Assembly (NCBI GenBank): GCA_031771865.1
Contig: JASISA010000001.1
Coordinates: 372,001 to 436,000 of the forward strand
DNA from: Nothophaeocryptopus gaeumannii
Lineage: Eukaryota > Ascomycota > Dothideomycetes > Mycosphaerellales > Mycosphaerellaceae
DNA length: 64,000 nt
Direction: 5' to 3'
The notes below the pieces were generated by a model. It ran no database searches, was not told the origin of the DNA, and saw only the letters and a program-made list of their open reading frames with translations. This document shows positions 31,676 through 42,040 of this stretch, one piece after another. The position numbers and the translations under genes were made by a program. Each line of letters opens with the position of its first letter. Position 1 is the stretch's first letter.

Positions 31676-32494
31676 TCAAAGCTTCGCCTTCTCCCTCAAT
31701 CTCTCCCTCTCCCAACTCCTCTTAATCCACCAACCCCTAACATAATTCCACGCCCCACTCCCCACCGCCAACGGCGGACACAAAAGTAACAACCAAGCCC
31801 ACCACCTCGGACTCTCCCTCTGCACTTTCCCCATGACCGCATCAATCTGCCTCTTCAATTCCTCCTTATCCCCATCATTCCACACCACTACCCCCCTCTT
31901 CTCCCCCCGAGCCTCACACCTCTTCGCTTTATCCCGAATGTCCCATTGCGCTTTCACGCGATCGCGGGCGTCTTGCTCTGATAAATGCGCGTCCCTCTCT
32001 CTCAATCTCTTCATCTGGATCGCCGGATCTGAGACGGCTACGACGAGGATAGTCCCACAAAGCGGCTCCCATCCACTCTCGAAAAGTAGCGGAACATCCA
32101 ATACACAGGCCCAACCTCCCCTCAGATATGCAAACAACATTTGTCGGTACATCTCTGTCCTCACAGCCGGGTGAACGATGCTGTTCAACTTCTTCCGATC
32201 ACTCTCCCCTCCTTCTCCAAACACCCTTCGTCCCAATGCCGGCCGATTCAACGGTCTTCCTTTCCCATCTTTTCCGTTCTCCCCACCCGCCTCTTCTATT
32301 GTGACGAGTAGGTCTGAGGTGGAGGGGCCGAATGTTTCCACAATCTTTTTGTAACCCGTTGTGCCCGGTTCGACGACTTGGCGGGCAACTTTGTCAGCGT
32401 CGATGATGGGGAGGTTGTAGGGTGGAGAGGCAAGGATTTGTGAGACTGTGGATTTGCCGGTTGCGATGCTGCCGGTCAGACCGAGGAGGAGCAT
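31676..32494 (-). CDS. CAB5: Dephospho-CoA kinase
   Basis: A single exon of 272 residues. The enzyme phosphorylates the 3'-hydroxyl of dephospho-CoA in the last step of CoA synthesis. The P-loop GSIATGKST is at residues 8-16, followed by the expected DADKVARQVVEPG block. A lid-type region (DVPLLFESGWEPLC, then RLRERDAHLSEQDARDRVKAQW) follows. Beyond the catalytic domain there is a C-terminal Trp-rich hydrophobic segment (WWAWLLLLCPPLAVGSGAWNYV) and a basic tail. This suggests membrane anchoring, as in many fungal homologues tied to mitochondria or ER. The gene lies between VMA1 and the disordered-protein gene, all leftward. Confidence 0.92.
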   Translation of the reverse strand: MLLLGLTGSIATGKSTVSQILASPPYNLPIIDADKVARQVVEPGTTGYKKIVETFGPSTSDLLVTIEEAGGENGKDGKGRPLNRPALGRRVFGEGGESDRKKLNSIVHPAVRTEMYRQMLFAYLRGGWACVLDVPLLFESGWEPLCGTILVVAVSDPAIQMKRLRERDAHLSEQDARDRVKAQWDIRDKAKRCEARGEKRGVVVWNDGDKEELKRQIDAVMGKVQRESPRWWAWLLLLCPPLAVGSGAWNYVRGWWIKRSWERERLREKAKL

Positions 32495-32797
32495 GATTAC
32501 GGTGTACTCTCGAAGCTGAGATGAAAGGCTGAGGCGGGTTGGACGAAGACGAATGATTGGAAAGTGAAGGTGAAGCTGATAGCTGTTTGATCGGTTGAAG
32601 TGAACCGAGGTCAGGTAAGCTCAAGCTCGTTCTTTGATGGGCTCTGCATCAAATATTGAAATATATTCTTCACACACAAACTTGAGAAGACGATGTGCAT
32701 GTGCATGCTCAATGTACTCAAACAGCCGTTAACAATCTATCTGGCATATCTACACATACCTCAAACAAGAGTTCCCTCGACCATGCCAATTTTATTC
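32495..32797. other. Intergenic between VMA1 and the dephospho-CoA kinase gene
   Basis: About 300 bp holding the kinase promoter and VMA1 3' region. No gene is seen. Confidence 0.5.
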
Positions 32798-35700
32798 TTA
32801 CTCATCCGTCACGCTCGCAAACTTCTCATTCATTCTTTGCATCAGCTCCTCATACTTCTTGGTGATCTTCTCCTCACCCTCTGTAGGAACCTCAAACTTC
32901 ATGCTACGGAGCTCGTTCTGAATGTCGGAAGTGTTCTCGCGGACCTTGGCCCAATTGTGTCCTTGAGAGATAGCCTTCTGTGCCTCGTCGTGGAAAGACA
33001 TCATGGCCTTCATCATCCACGCAGTCTTCCACAGAGGGCAGAATTGATCGTAATCAGAGTAGCCGTTCTGCTGCAAGAAGTCGTCTTTCAGAAGAGTGGC
33101 AATATCCAGCGTGATCTTGTCAGAGTCACCAAGCGCGGACTTTCCGACCAGCTGCACGACCTGATCAAGGTCTTCGGATTGGGAGAGCAACTCTCGGATA
33201 CGGTCACGGTAACGTGGGAACTCTGGGTTGTGCTCAGAGTAGTAATTCTCAAGCGTGTTGGTGTACTTGGAGTACGATGCGGAGGTGTTGATAGATGGGA
33301 AGTGCTTTCGCTGAGCGAGCTTCTTGTCGAGGCCCCAGAAGACCTGCACAATACCCAGAGTAGACGATGTGACTGGGTCAGAGAAGTCACCACCTGGAGG
33401 TGAGACGGCGCCGACAATGGAGATGGAGCCTTGGCGATCTGGAGAGCCGAGAGAGACAACTTTTCCAGCACGCTCGTAGAAAGAGGCCAGCTTAGCACCC
33501 AGATAGGCAGGGAAACCTTGATCAGCAGGCATCTCTCCGAGACGACCAGAGATCTCACGAAGAGCCTCAGCCCAGCGGGAGGTGGAATCAGCCATCATGG
33601 CGACGTTCTTGCCTTGGTCACGGAAGTACTCGGAGATTGTGATACCAGTATAGATGGAAGCCTCACGGGCGGCCACGGGCATGTTTGAGGTGTTGGCGAT
33701 CAAGCAGGTACGCTTCATGATAGGCTCCTTGCGGCCTTCGAACTCGATGGTGAGCTGGTAGATAAGTTAGCGGAGTGCTTCACAGTGTGAAATGACGAGC
33801 TACGCACCTCTGGGAAGTCCATCAAGACTTCAGCCATCTCGTTTCCTCGCTCGCCGCAGTTGTGCACGAGCATAGTGTTGGCCAAAAGGAATTGGTGGTC
33901 GCTGTCATCTTCAAGCGTGATGCCATAGTAGGGAGCAGCAGGTTGCTCCTTGACTTCGAAGTAGACGAGGTGTCCATTGCGGACCACAGAACCAGGTGTT
34001 GGCAACTGCTTACGGGGCAAAGAGCATTTGCTCAGCACAGAAGCCAAGACGTTGTCCAGACCGTTGTCACTGAGGTAGACAGCGTAGGATGTCTTGTGAC
34101 TGACACCACGGACAACCTTGCCATGCTCGACGCAGATTGAAGCTCGAATGCCCAATGAGCGAGCAATCTTGACCACGCCATGGCAGACAGCGGTGTAGAT
34201 CGTTTTGATAGTTGCACTTGGCTGCGAGCCATCCACAAACCCATCTGAGTCCACAAGTCCGGCGAGGAAGTGCTCACGTATTGGGCCGGGCTCATATGCC
34301 AGCCACTCCGGTACAACCTTGGCCTGGTCGCCACTCGAGCCACGCACCCCGGTCTCGAGTACCATTTTCCAGAAGATGTTGTCGGTGTTGAGGAGTTTAC
34401 GTTTCGCATTACCAGAGTCAGCGTAGCCTGAGACGGGACGCAGATTGATGGTCATGTCTTTGGCATCTGGGTTGACCTCGATAGGAGACTTGGTTATGTT
34501 GCCACTGATTTGACCTAGGGGCAGACGGTCAGCACCACCCGAGTACAAATACTGCTTGTACTCGCGAGTGTCGACCTCCAGGTCAAAGAAGGCGCCGTAG
34601 GTCTGAATCCGGTCACGGATTTGGGAGTCGCGGACATCCATAGAGAAGCAGGAGCGGTCGTAGTATCCATCGCCGACCCAGAAACCAAGTAGGTATGCCA
34701 TCTCACTGGCACGAGAGCGTTCAGCTCCAGCTCGAGCCAGGACACTGTCCAGATGGTTGGCCTCGAAGTAGACAGGGTTGAATTTTTGCTGACTTGCCTT
34801 ACGGACATGCGTGCTAAGTAGACCATAGTCGCCAGCTTGGATGGTCCATTCGAAGTCAGACGTAGGTATAGTGCGTTTGAATGCATTGGCTTGGGCGTGA
34901 GCCATCGCTAAGCCACCATGAGTCCCGTGGTCCCAACTACGAGTGAACAACTTGACCAAGCGGACCGAGCGACCACGTCCACCGGTGTTGACTTGTACAC
35001 GGTGCCAGCCAAAGTAGGTCACCGAGGTCTGCATCTTGCCACGGAGGGAATGATCGGTCGTGCGGATGTGTTGTGGAGTAGTGAGAACCAGGAGATGAGT
35101 AGCGTTGCACGTAAATGAGACCTCACTAATGGTCTCATTCCTGTGCTGGGTCTTGACCGAGATGGCAAACATGGTCTCGGTGCCACGGGGCAGACCTACG
35201 ACCAGACGGGGCGTACCATCCTTGCCCATGACCTGGTCCCCGATGCCGATGTCCTCGATGCTAGATGTCAGGTCAGCGAAGTGCTTCACGGTCCGATCTG
35301 GGAAACTGCTTACCTCTGGGAGGTCCCGTCGGATTTCATGACCTGAGTGCCTTTTGCAAAACAGCCCACGTAGACAATCAAGTCAGAGTTCGAGAATTTG
35401 GACACAGACTGCGAAATTACAGTCTTTCCACAACCGAAAGCACCAGGAATGCAGACAGTGCCACCCTGCACACTAGGGAACAGAGCGTCCAGGACACGTT
35501 GACCGACGATGAACGGTTCGCCAGAGCTCAACTTGTCCGTCGAGGGACGAGGCACACGGACAGGCCACTGTTGAATCATGCTGTAGGACGTCTTCTTGCC
35601 CTCGAACTCAACCTCAAGCAGGTCGGTATCCACAGTGTAAGAACCCTTCTTTGGCATCTTTGTGATCTTTCCTCGTGCGCGCGGTGGCAGCATAATCTTG

Positions 35701-36188
35701 TGATCAGACAGCAAGCTGTTCTCCTTGACTGAACCGAAGACATCGCCACCAGTGATGTGATCCCCCTCCTTGAACTTGTCGCTTGGTGTGAATTCCCACT
35801 TCTTCACTCGGTCCAGAGAAGGCACATCAATGCCTCTGGGGATGTAAATGCTCTTGCTGGCATCGCTGATACCCTTGAGCGGTCGCTGGATACCATCGTA
35901 AATCGTCTCCATCAAACCAGGGCCAAGCTCAACGGAGAGAGGCTTGCCAGTTCGGTAGACAGGGTCACCGACAGTGACACCGGCGGTCTCCTCGTAGACT
36001 TGGATTGTGGCCTTATCGGCGTCGATACGAATGACCTCACCGACGAGCTGGTCGTAGCCGACCTTGCACAGCTCGTACATGGCGCATCCTGTCATGTTCT
36101 GGGCGACGATGACAGGTCCAGAGACAGAGAATATGGAGCCTTGGTTCTCCTTGTCGCCATCTTTCTGGCTGTTCTTCTTATTGCTCAT
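32798..36188 (-). CDS. VMA1: V-ATPase catalytic subunit A with in-frame intein
   Basis: Exons 36188-35314, 35260-33808 and 33754-32798 give a 1094-residue precursor; removing the intein leaves 610 residues, the normal size. Subunit A hydrolyses ATP to acidify vacuoles. Visible landmarks are the N-terminal barrel (GSIFSVSGPVIVAQNM), the P-loop GAFGCGKT, and the post-intein block CGERGNEMAEVLMDFPE. The catalytic domain follows (AREASIYTGITISEYFRDQG, then MADSTSRWAEALREISGRLGEMP and VGAVSPPGGDFSDPV). The intein sits in VYVG/CGERG, the same site as the classical yeast VMA intein. Intron 1 lies inside the intein; intron 2 (53 nt) follows DFPE. Translation probably starts at 36188, but the frame is open for 152 more codons upstream. 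Confidence 0.95.
33859..35363 (-). mobile_element. VMA intein with LAGLIDADG homing endonuclease
   Basis: An intein of 484 residues (1452 nt without its intron) in VMA1. It begins with Cys-1 (CFAKGTQVMKSDG) and ends with VHN followed by the extein Cys, so the self-splicing residues Cys-1, terminal His-Asn and Cys+1 are all present. Block B has CNATH with His at about residue 72. Two LAGLIDADG motifs are intact: LLGFWVGDG (Asp-214) and FLAGLVDSDG (Asp-356), the positions of the metal-binding aspartates. No internal stop or frameshift is seen, so the endonuclease may still be active. Site and sequence relate it to the yeast PI-SceI type. It behaves as a selfish element whose DNA target would be the empty VMA1 allele. 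Confidence 0.95.
35261..35313 (-). other. Spliceosomal intron inside the intein coding sequence
   Basis: A 53-nt GT-AG intron starting GTAAGC with a CTGAC branch-like site and CATCTAG acceptor. It begins 50 nt after the first base of the intein and splits a Ser codon in phase 2. Unspliced, the frame stops within one codon (…TSQR stop). Splicing gives TSQSIEDIGIGDQVMGKDG, matching the intein family sequence. Confidence 0.9.
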
Positions 36189-36644
36189 GTTTGCGGTGTT
36201 GTCTGTAGTCGTTCCTACAGTTGGCGGAGTTTCGTGCTCTGGGCTTTCAATGCGCGGCGCAGGAGCAGCTTCTGTTGGCTCCTTCTCCGCCTCGTGAACG
36301 GTGTATGAGAAATGCGACTCGGGACTCGGTGGCAGAGGAAGCTGCACCTCTGGCGGAGTGAAGGGGCGAGGGGTGGTGATGCCGCTAGCGTCGTTGTTTG
36401 GGCGATCGAAGTCGATGGAGATGGGACGAGCTTTCCGTGGCTCGTCGCTGGGTCGGTGCTGCTGCTCCGAGGCAGATGTGCGATTTACGAGATCAAGAAG
36501 CGATGGACGGGCACGCAAAGTAGGTCTCGGTCGCAGGCCTAGCATACAACCTTTTGGAGCACTGATAAACGGCTGGGATGGTAGTACTTGTGTCGAAGGC
36601 AGCTCTATTCGAGCTTGCCTGCTGGTGACGGAGCTGCCCGCCAT
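36189..36644 (-). other. Open 152-codon N-terminal extension of the VMA1 frame
   Basis: The VMA1 frame remains open upstream of the conventional start to an ATG at 36644. The extra sequence is Pro/Ser/Glu-rich but protein-like (RPISIDFDRPNNDASG, then PPEVQLPLPPSPESHF). It could encode an alternative N-terminus or be 5' untranslated sequence. The ATG at 36188, in context CAAACATGAGC, gives a product matching usual subunit A length. Confidence 0.4.
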
Positions 36645-37773
36645 CTACCTTACTGACGACTGCTTCTCGGCGGTAACAACGATAAAGGATCATGTATCTA
36701 TAGAAGGTACTTGACTCGCCTTTTAATGCTCTTTCCATCGCTTCTCTTCTCCTGCATTGATCCTGCTGCCTTCCAATGCCGCCGTCATGGCCGCGCCGCT
36801 GACCGTGAACTCGAACGCCTGCCAGGTGTCCCTTGAAGCAGCGGGTCAGCAAGAGCCAAGATGGCAGCAACACCCACAGAGCGGCAACTACAGCTCGCCA
36901 AATCAAAGAAGACAATGTAGAACGGAGCAGCCCGAGACATCTCAGCCGTCCGTGCCCATGAAGAGAGACATCCTTCTCCAACCCTCGCCGACGGGCAAGA
37001 ACTTTGATGAAAGAGTAGAAGTTGGGTGCCATCAAAAATTACGGCCCTGCAGCCCCCGAAGGAGATGCACAACAGTCGCATCACCACGCTGTGCAATGTA
37101 GGAGCTCCTGCTGCGACGAGAAGTTCATGCAGTTTCCAGCGCGGCCAAGGTCTGTGTCAAAGTCAGTATGGTGAAGGCAAGTGTAGGGGTAGGGTTGGGG
37201 AAAACTCACAAGTATGAAGAGAAGGAAAAGGTGTAAGAGAGTGGCAGCTCTGGAATCGTTGATAAACCTTTCGACATAGCGGGACTTTCCGAAGGCCTAG
37301 CGTACGAGAATGTTTGAGGGTAGGACTGAATCTGCAGGAAATGATGGTGCATGTGAAAGTGGGCAGGTGAAGTTTAGGTGGCGGAAGCTGCTGGGATCCA
37401 TGTGAAGTGAAGGGCTGCACTTCCGTGTTCTCAGCCGCCGGTGAATTCGCTCTGCAATCCACCTCGCACCCAGACATCAAGCGCCAGAATGATGATCGAG
37501 AAGAGAGGGAGGACACTGGTATGCATTTAATCATTTAACACTACATAATAGTGATACTCTCTCAGGAGCTTGATGGTGCTCACCAGCTCGGGTATCTCAT
37601 CTCGTTCCATTCCAAAGACTCCGCACTCGTTACTAGACTCAGATAAAAGGCCGCCAATATCTTGTCACTCCTCATCATCCAATGCCACTTCTCAAGCCCC
37701 TGTTGTATTCGTGAAGCACGTAGTCCGGCTCGCATGCTTCTGTTATCGTTACATTCACCCTTTCGCCATCCAC
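36645..37773. other. Intergenic upstream of VMA1
   Basis: About 1.1 kb between VMA1 and the F-box gene. A minus-strand frame (36493-37035, 180 codons) and another (36785-37096) overlap here without a recognisable domain, and I do not call them. Confidence 0.45.
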
Positions 37774-39609
37774 TTACCGCCACAGGTCATGCCGACTACC
37801 TCTCCGCTCGTGCCCGTGACTGCTGCCGATACTCGGAGGAGGCTTGAGGATGCTGCTGCGATCCGATCCGGTGTGGTTACTACCAATACTGCCCCATCGC
37901 GTGCCACTGGCGCCCTCGGATGTCATTGGCCTCGGAACTTCCTCCTGTGGGACAGCTAGGAAGCCACCAAAGCCATTGCCAACAATGACAGACTGGCGCG
38001 GCGCACCTCCAAACCCGCCTTGCGCCCACTGTGGTCCGAGTCCTCTGGAGGCGCTGTATGCGCTGAGTGGACGTCCGCCTGACGCAGCCACGCTATTCCT
38101 CTTGTCGGCGCCCGTTGCTTGCGGTGTGATCGATGTAAAGACCCACTCCAGCTCGTCGATACCCTTAGAAAAGATCTCCAGCATCTGGTTGAATCCACCT
38201 CCGTGCATAGGTGGCTGCTTTCTCGTGGATCCGTTCGAGCTGAGATTGCTTTGTGTGCTCTTCAATGAGCCACTGTCGGAGCCGGCGAATGAGGGCACTG
38301 GTGGGAGGATCAGGAGCTCAGGGAAGTTCTGGTCACGCACGTAGAGTGTGGTCAGCGCGGGGAGAGCGCTTTTGTGGAGAGAAGATGCGAGATATGCGTA
38401 GTATGATTCGGCTGGCTTCTGTAATCCGTGCACGTCTTCGCTACTCACGATCTCAAAGTGAAGCGTTCGAAGGGAGATTGATGCCAATGGAGGAAGTTGT
38501 TGTACCGCCAACGATAGAGACTTGGTGACGGTCTCGACAATGGCTAGGTGTTGAATATTGTTAGCGCTCCAGAGGACGGAATGCAGGTCTTGCACGGTCA
38601 CGCCAGTGTATTCCAGTGTCAATGAAAACAGCATCTCTCGAACATGCGGTGCGTGCAACCACGCGTTCAGGCCTTCAGCTGTGAGATTTGGAGTTTCCTT
38701 CAACTTCAACAATTGAACAGCAGGAAAGTCCGGAAGCTGTCCAGGAGATGGCTGGAAGATGGTGTCGTCGATCCAGGACATGTCTGCAAGCGTCAACTCG
38801 CGAAGGGTGGGCAGGCTAGCGAGAACTATTCTCAATGTCGCGGGCTCTACTGCAAGATTCTGCAGCTCCAGTATCTCGATCGATTGCCAGTGTCTGTGTG
38901 CCAAGAGCTCCAATGCCTCTTCTGATCCACTCCTGTAAACCATCTTTCTGATATCAGGACACCTTACTTGCAGCTCTTGTCTCAATGCCAGACAGGTCGG
39001 GTCTCCAGTGTAAAATCCATCTGGCAGGTCCACGTATCGTAAGTTGGGCAGTGCGGCCACCGTCCGTGCCAGATCACCTTTCGCGGTCTCTCGAGTCATG
39101 TATGGAATCTTGAGGAACAGTGTCTGTGCCGCTAAGCTTGGTTGCTCTCTCACTGTTCGACAGAGCAGCTGCAACCTGATGTTCGGCACCTCGACTGGTT
39201 CAACAGCACTCTTGTTCCGGAAGTGCTTTTTATCCTTCCGACGCTTCTCCGCCAGTAGCTCCTCGAGTTCGCAGTAGTGAACGGCATCGATCCGCACGCT
39301 CGTGTACAGTTGCTGCTGAGCTGTTGCATACCACTTCCTGCAGGTCTGCGCGCATCTTCCAAGGTCTCTCAGATCGCAGAGCATGCATCCGTCTCCTATT
39401 TGCGACTGCTCGCACGGCTCATAGGTGTAGTCCTCGGTGTGGGGGCATACATAGGAGAAGATGTTGGCCAGTACCTTCTCGGGCAGCCGCTTCGTGTAGT
39501 CTGGTCCTGATCGCGAGTAGTACGGCGGTGTTGGGGGATATGCATTGGCGCGTGGTGGACTGTCCTGCTTCAGCCGCGACTTGGAGCGAAAGTGCTTCAG
39601 TAAGCCCAT
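37774..39609 (-). CDS. F-box protein with leucine-rich-repeat-like body
   Basis: A single exon of 611 residues from the ATG at 39609 (MGLLKHFRSKSRLKQ); the frame extends 118 codons upstream, but that part is not protein-like. An F-box starts at residue 41 (RLPEKVLANIFSYVC) and finishes after a 25-residue insert with a CMLC pair (LRDLGRCAQTCRKWYATAQQQLY). The middle has leucine-rich-repeat-like segments (LPTLRELTLADMSW, then FPAVQLLKLKETPNLT). The last 120 residues are Ser/Gly-rich and disordered. F-box proteins recruit substrates to SCF ubiquitin ligases through Skp1; the target here is unknown. The N-terminus starts with a short basic helix that could associate with membranes or nucleic acid. 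Confidence 0.82.
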   Translation of the reverse strand: MGLLKHFRSKSRLKQDSPPRANAYPPTPPYYSRSGPDYTKRLPEKVLANIFSYVCPHTEDYTYEPCEQSQIGDGCMLCDLRDLGRCAQTCRKWYATAQQQLYTSVRIDAVHYCELEELLAEKRRKDKKHFRNKSAVEPVEVPNIRLQLLCRTVREQPSLAAQTLFLKIPYMTRETAKGDLARTVAALPNLRYVDLPDGFYTGDPTCLALRQELQVRCPDIRKMVYRSGSEEALELLAHRHWQSIEILELQNLAVEPATLRIVLASLPTLRELTLADMSWIDDTIFQPSPGQLPDFPAVQLLKLKETPNLTAEGLNAWLHAPHVREMLFSLTLEYTGVTVQDLHSVLWSANNIQHLAIVETVTKSLSLAVQQLPPLASISLRTLHFEIVSSEDVHGLQKPAESYYAYLASSLHKSALPALTTLYVRDQNFPELLILPPVPSFAGSDSGSLKSTQSNLSSNGSTRKQPPMHGGGFNQMLEIFSKGIDELEWVFTSITPQATGADKRNSVAASGGRPLSAYSASRGLGPQWAQGGFGGAPRQSVIVGNGFGGFLAVPQEEVPRPMTSEGASGTRWGSIGSNHTGSDRSSILKPPPSIGSSHGHERRGSRHDLWR

Positions 39610-40334
39610 GGTTGATGTCCGTGGGGTACGTTCAGTGATGCCGAAGTGAGGTCGCGGGCGGATGGAGATGAAACCAAGTCGCCACGCGATTGCTCCAAGG
39701 CTCGTGGCCAGCTCACTCAGGTGGTCGTCGCACAGCAGCAGGGCGCAAGCAGCAAAGAAAGTGTCCAGTACACACGACGCACGAAGGTCGAGCACAAGAA
39801 GTACGCTGAGGTGCGAGGTGTTGGTGAATAGAGTTAGCCCCTTGCAGACGCACGGACGGGCTAGGGAAGCCGCAGGGTGGAGGTCCCTGCTTGCCTTCCT
39901 ATCGTGAAACTGACCCTGATTTCCTCCCCCGTCTCTCGCTGGGCTGGCTTGTGTTTCGCTCACCGTTCGAAACGCCTCATCCCCTCCGTGGACATCGTCA
40001 TGTACGACACCGACAAACGCTGGCCAGACATGACTTCTTGGACGGCGTCACTTGGCTCCATGGAAAGACACACATGCGTTCGACAAACGACCACTCCTCC
40101 CACAAGCGCCCTTGGAGGTGCACGTTGGTGGCGGACCAGGGCCAGCTGGTCATTGTTAGAGACCAGCCTATATGGCATGTCGCTCTCACTCGTGAACCAT
40201 GGCTTGATACAACTCTCTCGGGCCCGTCGGCTTACCTGAGACCACTCGGGGCGAAGATACATCTCACCAAGAACCGAGTGCATCTCAACCAGTTTCACTC
40301 ACTCTGTTCCGCTGCGTCTGATATCGGCAGCCAC
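39610..40334. other. Intergenic
   Basis: About 725 bp between the F-box gene start and the 3' end of the oxidoreductase gene. Only overlapping short frames on both strands; no gene is called. Confidence 0.45.
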
Positions 40335-41634
40335 TCAGATTTGCGTGGACAAGCTTGAGGAGATTGAGGAGTTGGTAGTTCGACTACGGCTGCGAGCAAG
40401 GTGCAAAGTTCTGCTCAACTGAAGCGGCGTGCTGCGTTTGATCGGAGGTGAGAAGCCAGCGCGACCCCGGATTGTCACTGTTTGGATCTTGCATGTGTTG
40501 CAAACTGTTTCTACAAGCAGTAAAGCAGGCGTTTGGAACATGGGACGCAGAGCTCGAAATTTTGTACCCCGTCGCAGCTTGGACTGATGCTCCTGCGGAA
40601 TCTCGACCACAATCTTGCCCCAAGCCTCGCCACTTGCAAGCAGCTTTAGAGCTGGCGCTACTTGCCCCAAGCCCTTGAAGCGTTTTTCGGTGTACATCAT
40701 TGGTTTGACTTTGCCCTGTGCAATTAAATCGAGTAGTGCATCCCAAACTACCACCACTGACTGTGGGTCAAAGTCCGCATAGGCTCCCCAGAAAAGGCCA
40801 GATACGCTCAGGTTCTTCAAAAGGTATCGGTTAGTTGGAATCTTCTCGATCTCTCCTGCAGCGAACCCGATGACAACGAGGCGAGAGTCCCAGCGAGCGC
40901 ATTTGATCGAGCGCTGAATCCAGCCGAGAGGATCGAGCACGACGTCCACGCCGCGTTGATTAGGAGTGTAAATGGGCACCTCCTTTTCCCACTCACCATT
41001 GCTGTCAACAGTATGATCAGCTCCGAAACGCTTTGCCACCTCAGCCTTCTCCTTCGAGTTCACAGTCGCGATTACGGTCAATCCCAAAGCCTTCGAGACC
41101 TGGATTGCTGCAAGCCCAAGAGCCCCTGCGGAGCCGTGAATGAGGACGTAGTCACCTACAACCGAGGCCAACATCAGCAATGAGATCTCGTCTCAGTGGT
41201 CTAGACGTACCTTTCTGCGCTCGTGCCCTCAACAACAATGCAGCGTATGCCGTTGGAGCTGTATAGAATAGTCCACTCGCCTGCTCAAAAGTCCATCCCT
41301 TCGGCATTGGTCTCAGGCCGACTTCTTCGACCAGGATCTGCGTCGCGAAAGTTCCTAACGCAGCTCCAAACACTCGATCGCCAACCTTGTACTTCTTGGC
41401 GGACCCATCGGTAGGCACAGCGACCACTTCACCCGCGAATTCGTTTCCGGCGATCCATGGAAAGCTAGGCTTCTGTTGATGTTTGCCTTGGACTTGCAAT
41501 ACATCGAAGAAGTTTGTTGCAGCTGCGTGGATCTTGATCAAGTACTTGTCCTTGGCGGGTTGGAGGTCTGAAAGAGTGGAGACAGTGAGTTCGTCGGGCG
41601 ATCTGACTAGTTCTTTGAGCTGGATTGCTTTCAT
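40335..41634 (-). CDS. Zinc-independent MDR oxidoreductase (quinone reductase type)
   Basis: Exons 41634-41211 and 41155-40335 give 414 residues; the 55-nt intron splits a Gly codon. The protein is a medium-chain dehydrogenase/reductase of the NADPH:quinone oxidoreductase group. The N-terminal GroES-like fold is clear (ATNFFDVLQVQGKHQQKPSF, then GNEFAGEVV and VGDRVFGA). The Rossmann signature is VLIHGSAGALGLAAIQVSKA, with a later GVDVVLDPLG strand. Structural zinc cysteines are absent. The normal MDR end is at about EIPQEHQSKL, near residue 335. The frame continues about 75 more basic/Ser-rich residues to 40335, an unusual tail that may be real or may reflect a lost stop. Substrate is unknown. 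Confidence 0.85.
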
Positions 41635-42040
41635 TGTCGTCTTCGCTTTCTACAACAGTGTATTCTACAGCAGCTCGCAATAATGGCATGCCGTGGACAT
41701 GAGGTAGGTAATACACATGCAAGGTCAAGTGGAGTCCCGAGGGTAAGTGTTCGACTTCCTTCACAGTCGCGTGGCCGGAAAGCTTAATTTCAGCCCTTTC
41801 AATATGCTCGACCCCGAACGGCTAGACTCACGTTCATGCTTAAAGCAGCATCTGGCGTATACTTGGGCTGTCTTTTGCGCGAGAAGTTTCAAGGCCGTGA
41901 CTTCAAGGTCGAAGCTGAGATGGCTTCTCAGCCAATCTGCTGCAGGCGCCAAAGCCTGTGCCGCATATTGAAGCGCCGGCCTTTCTCGAACCAGTCACCG
42001 AAAGCTCTTCCGCCACAGTCGACCGATTAAGATATGATAG
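41635..42040. other. Intergenic between the oxidoreductase and ankyrin genes
   Basis: A divergent upstream region of about 400 bp, probably holding both promoters. No gene is called. Confidence 0.45.

Noticed and set aside
36493..37035. Minus-strand 180-codon frame upstream of VMA1
   Set aside because: Overlaps the VMA1 extension and another open frame in the same region, with no domain or splice support.
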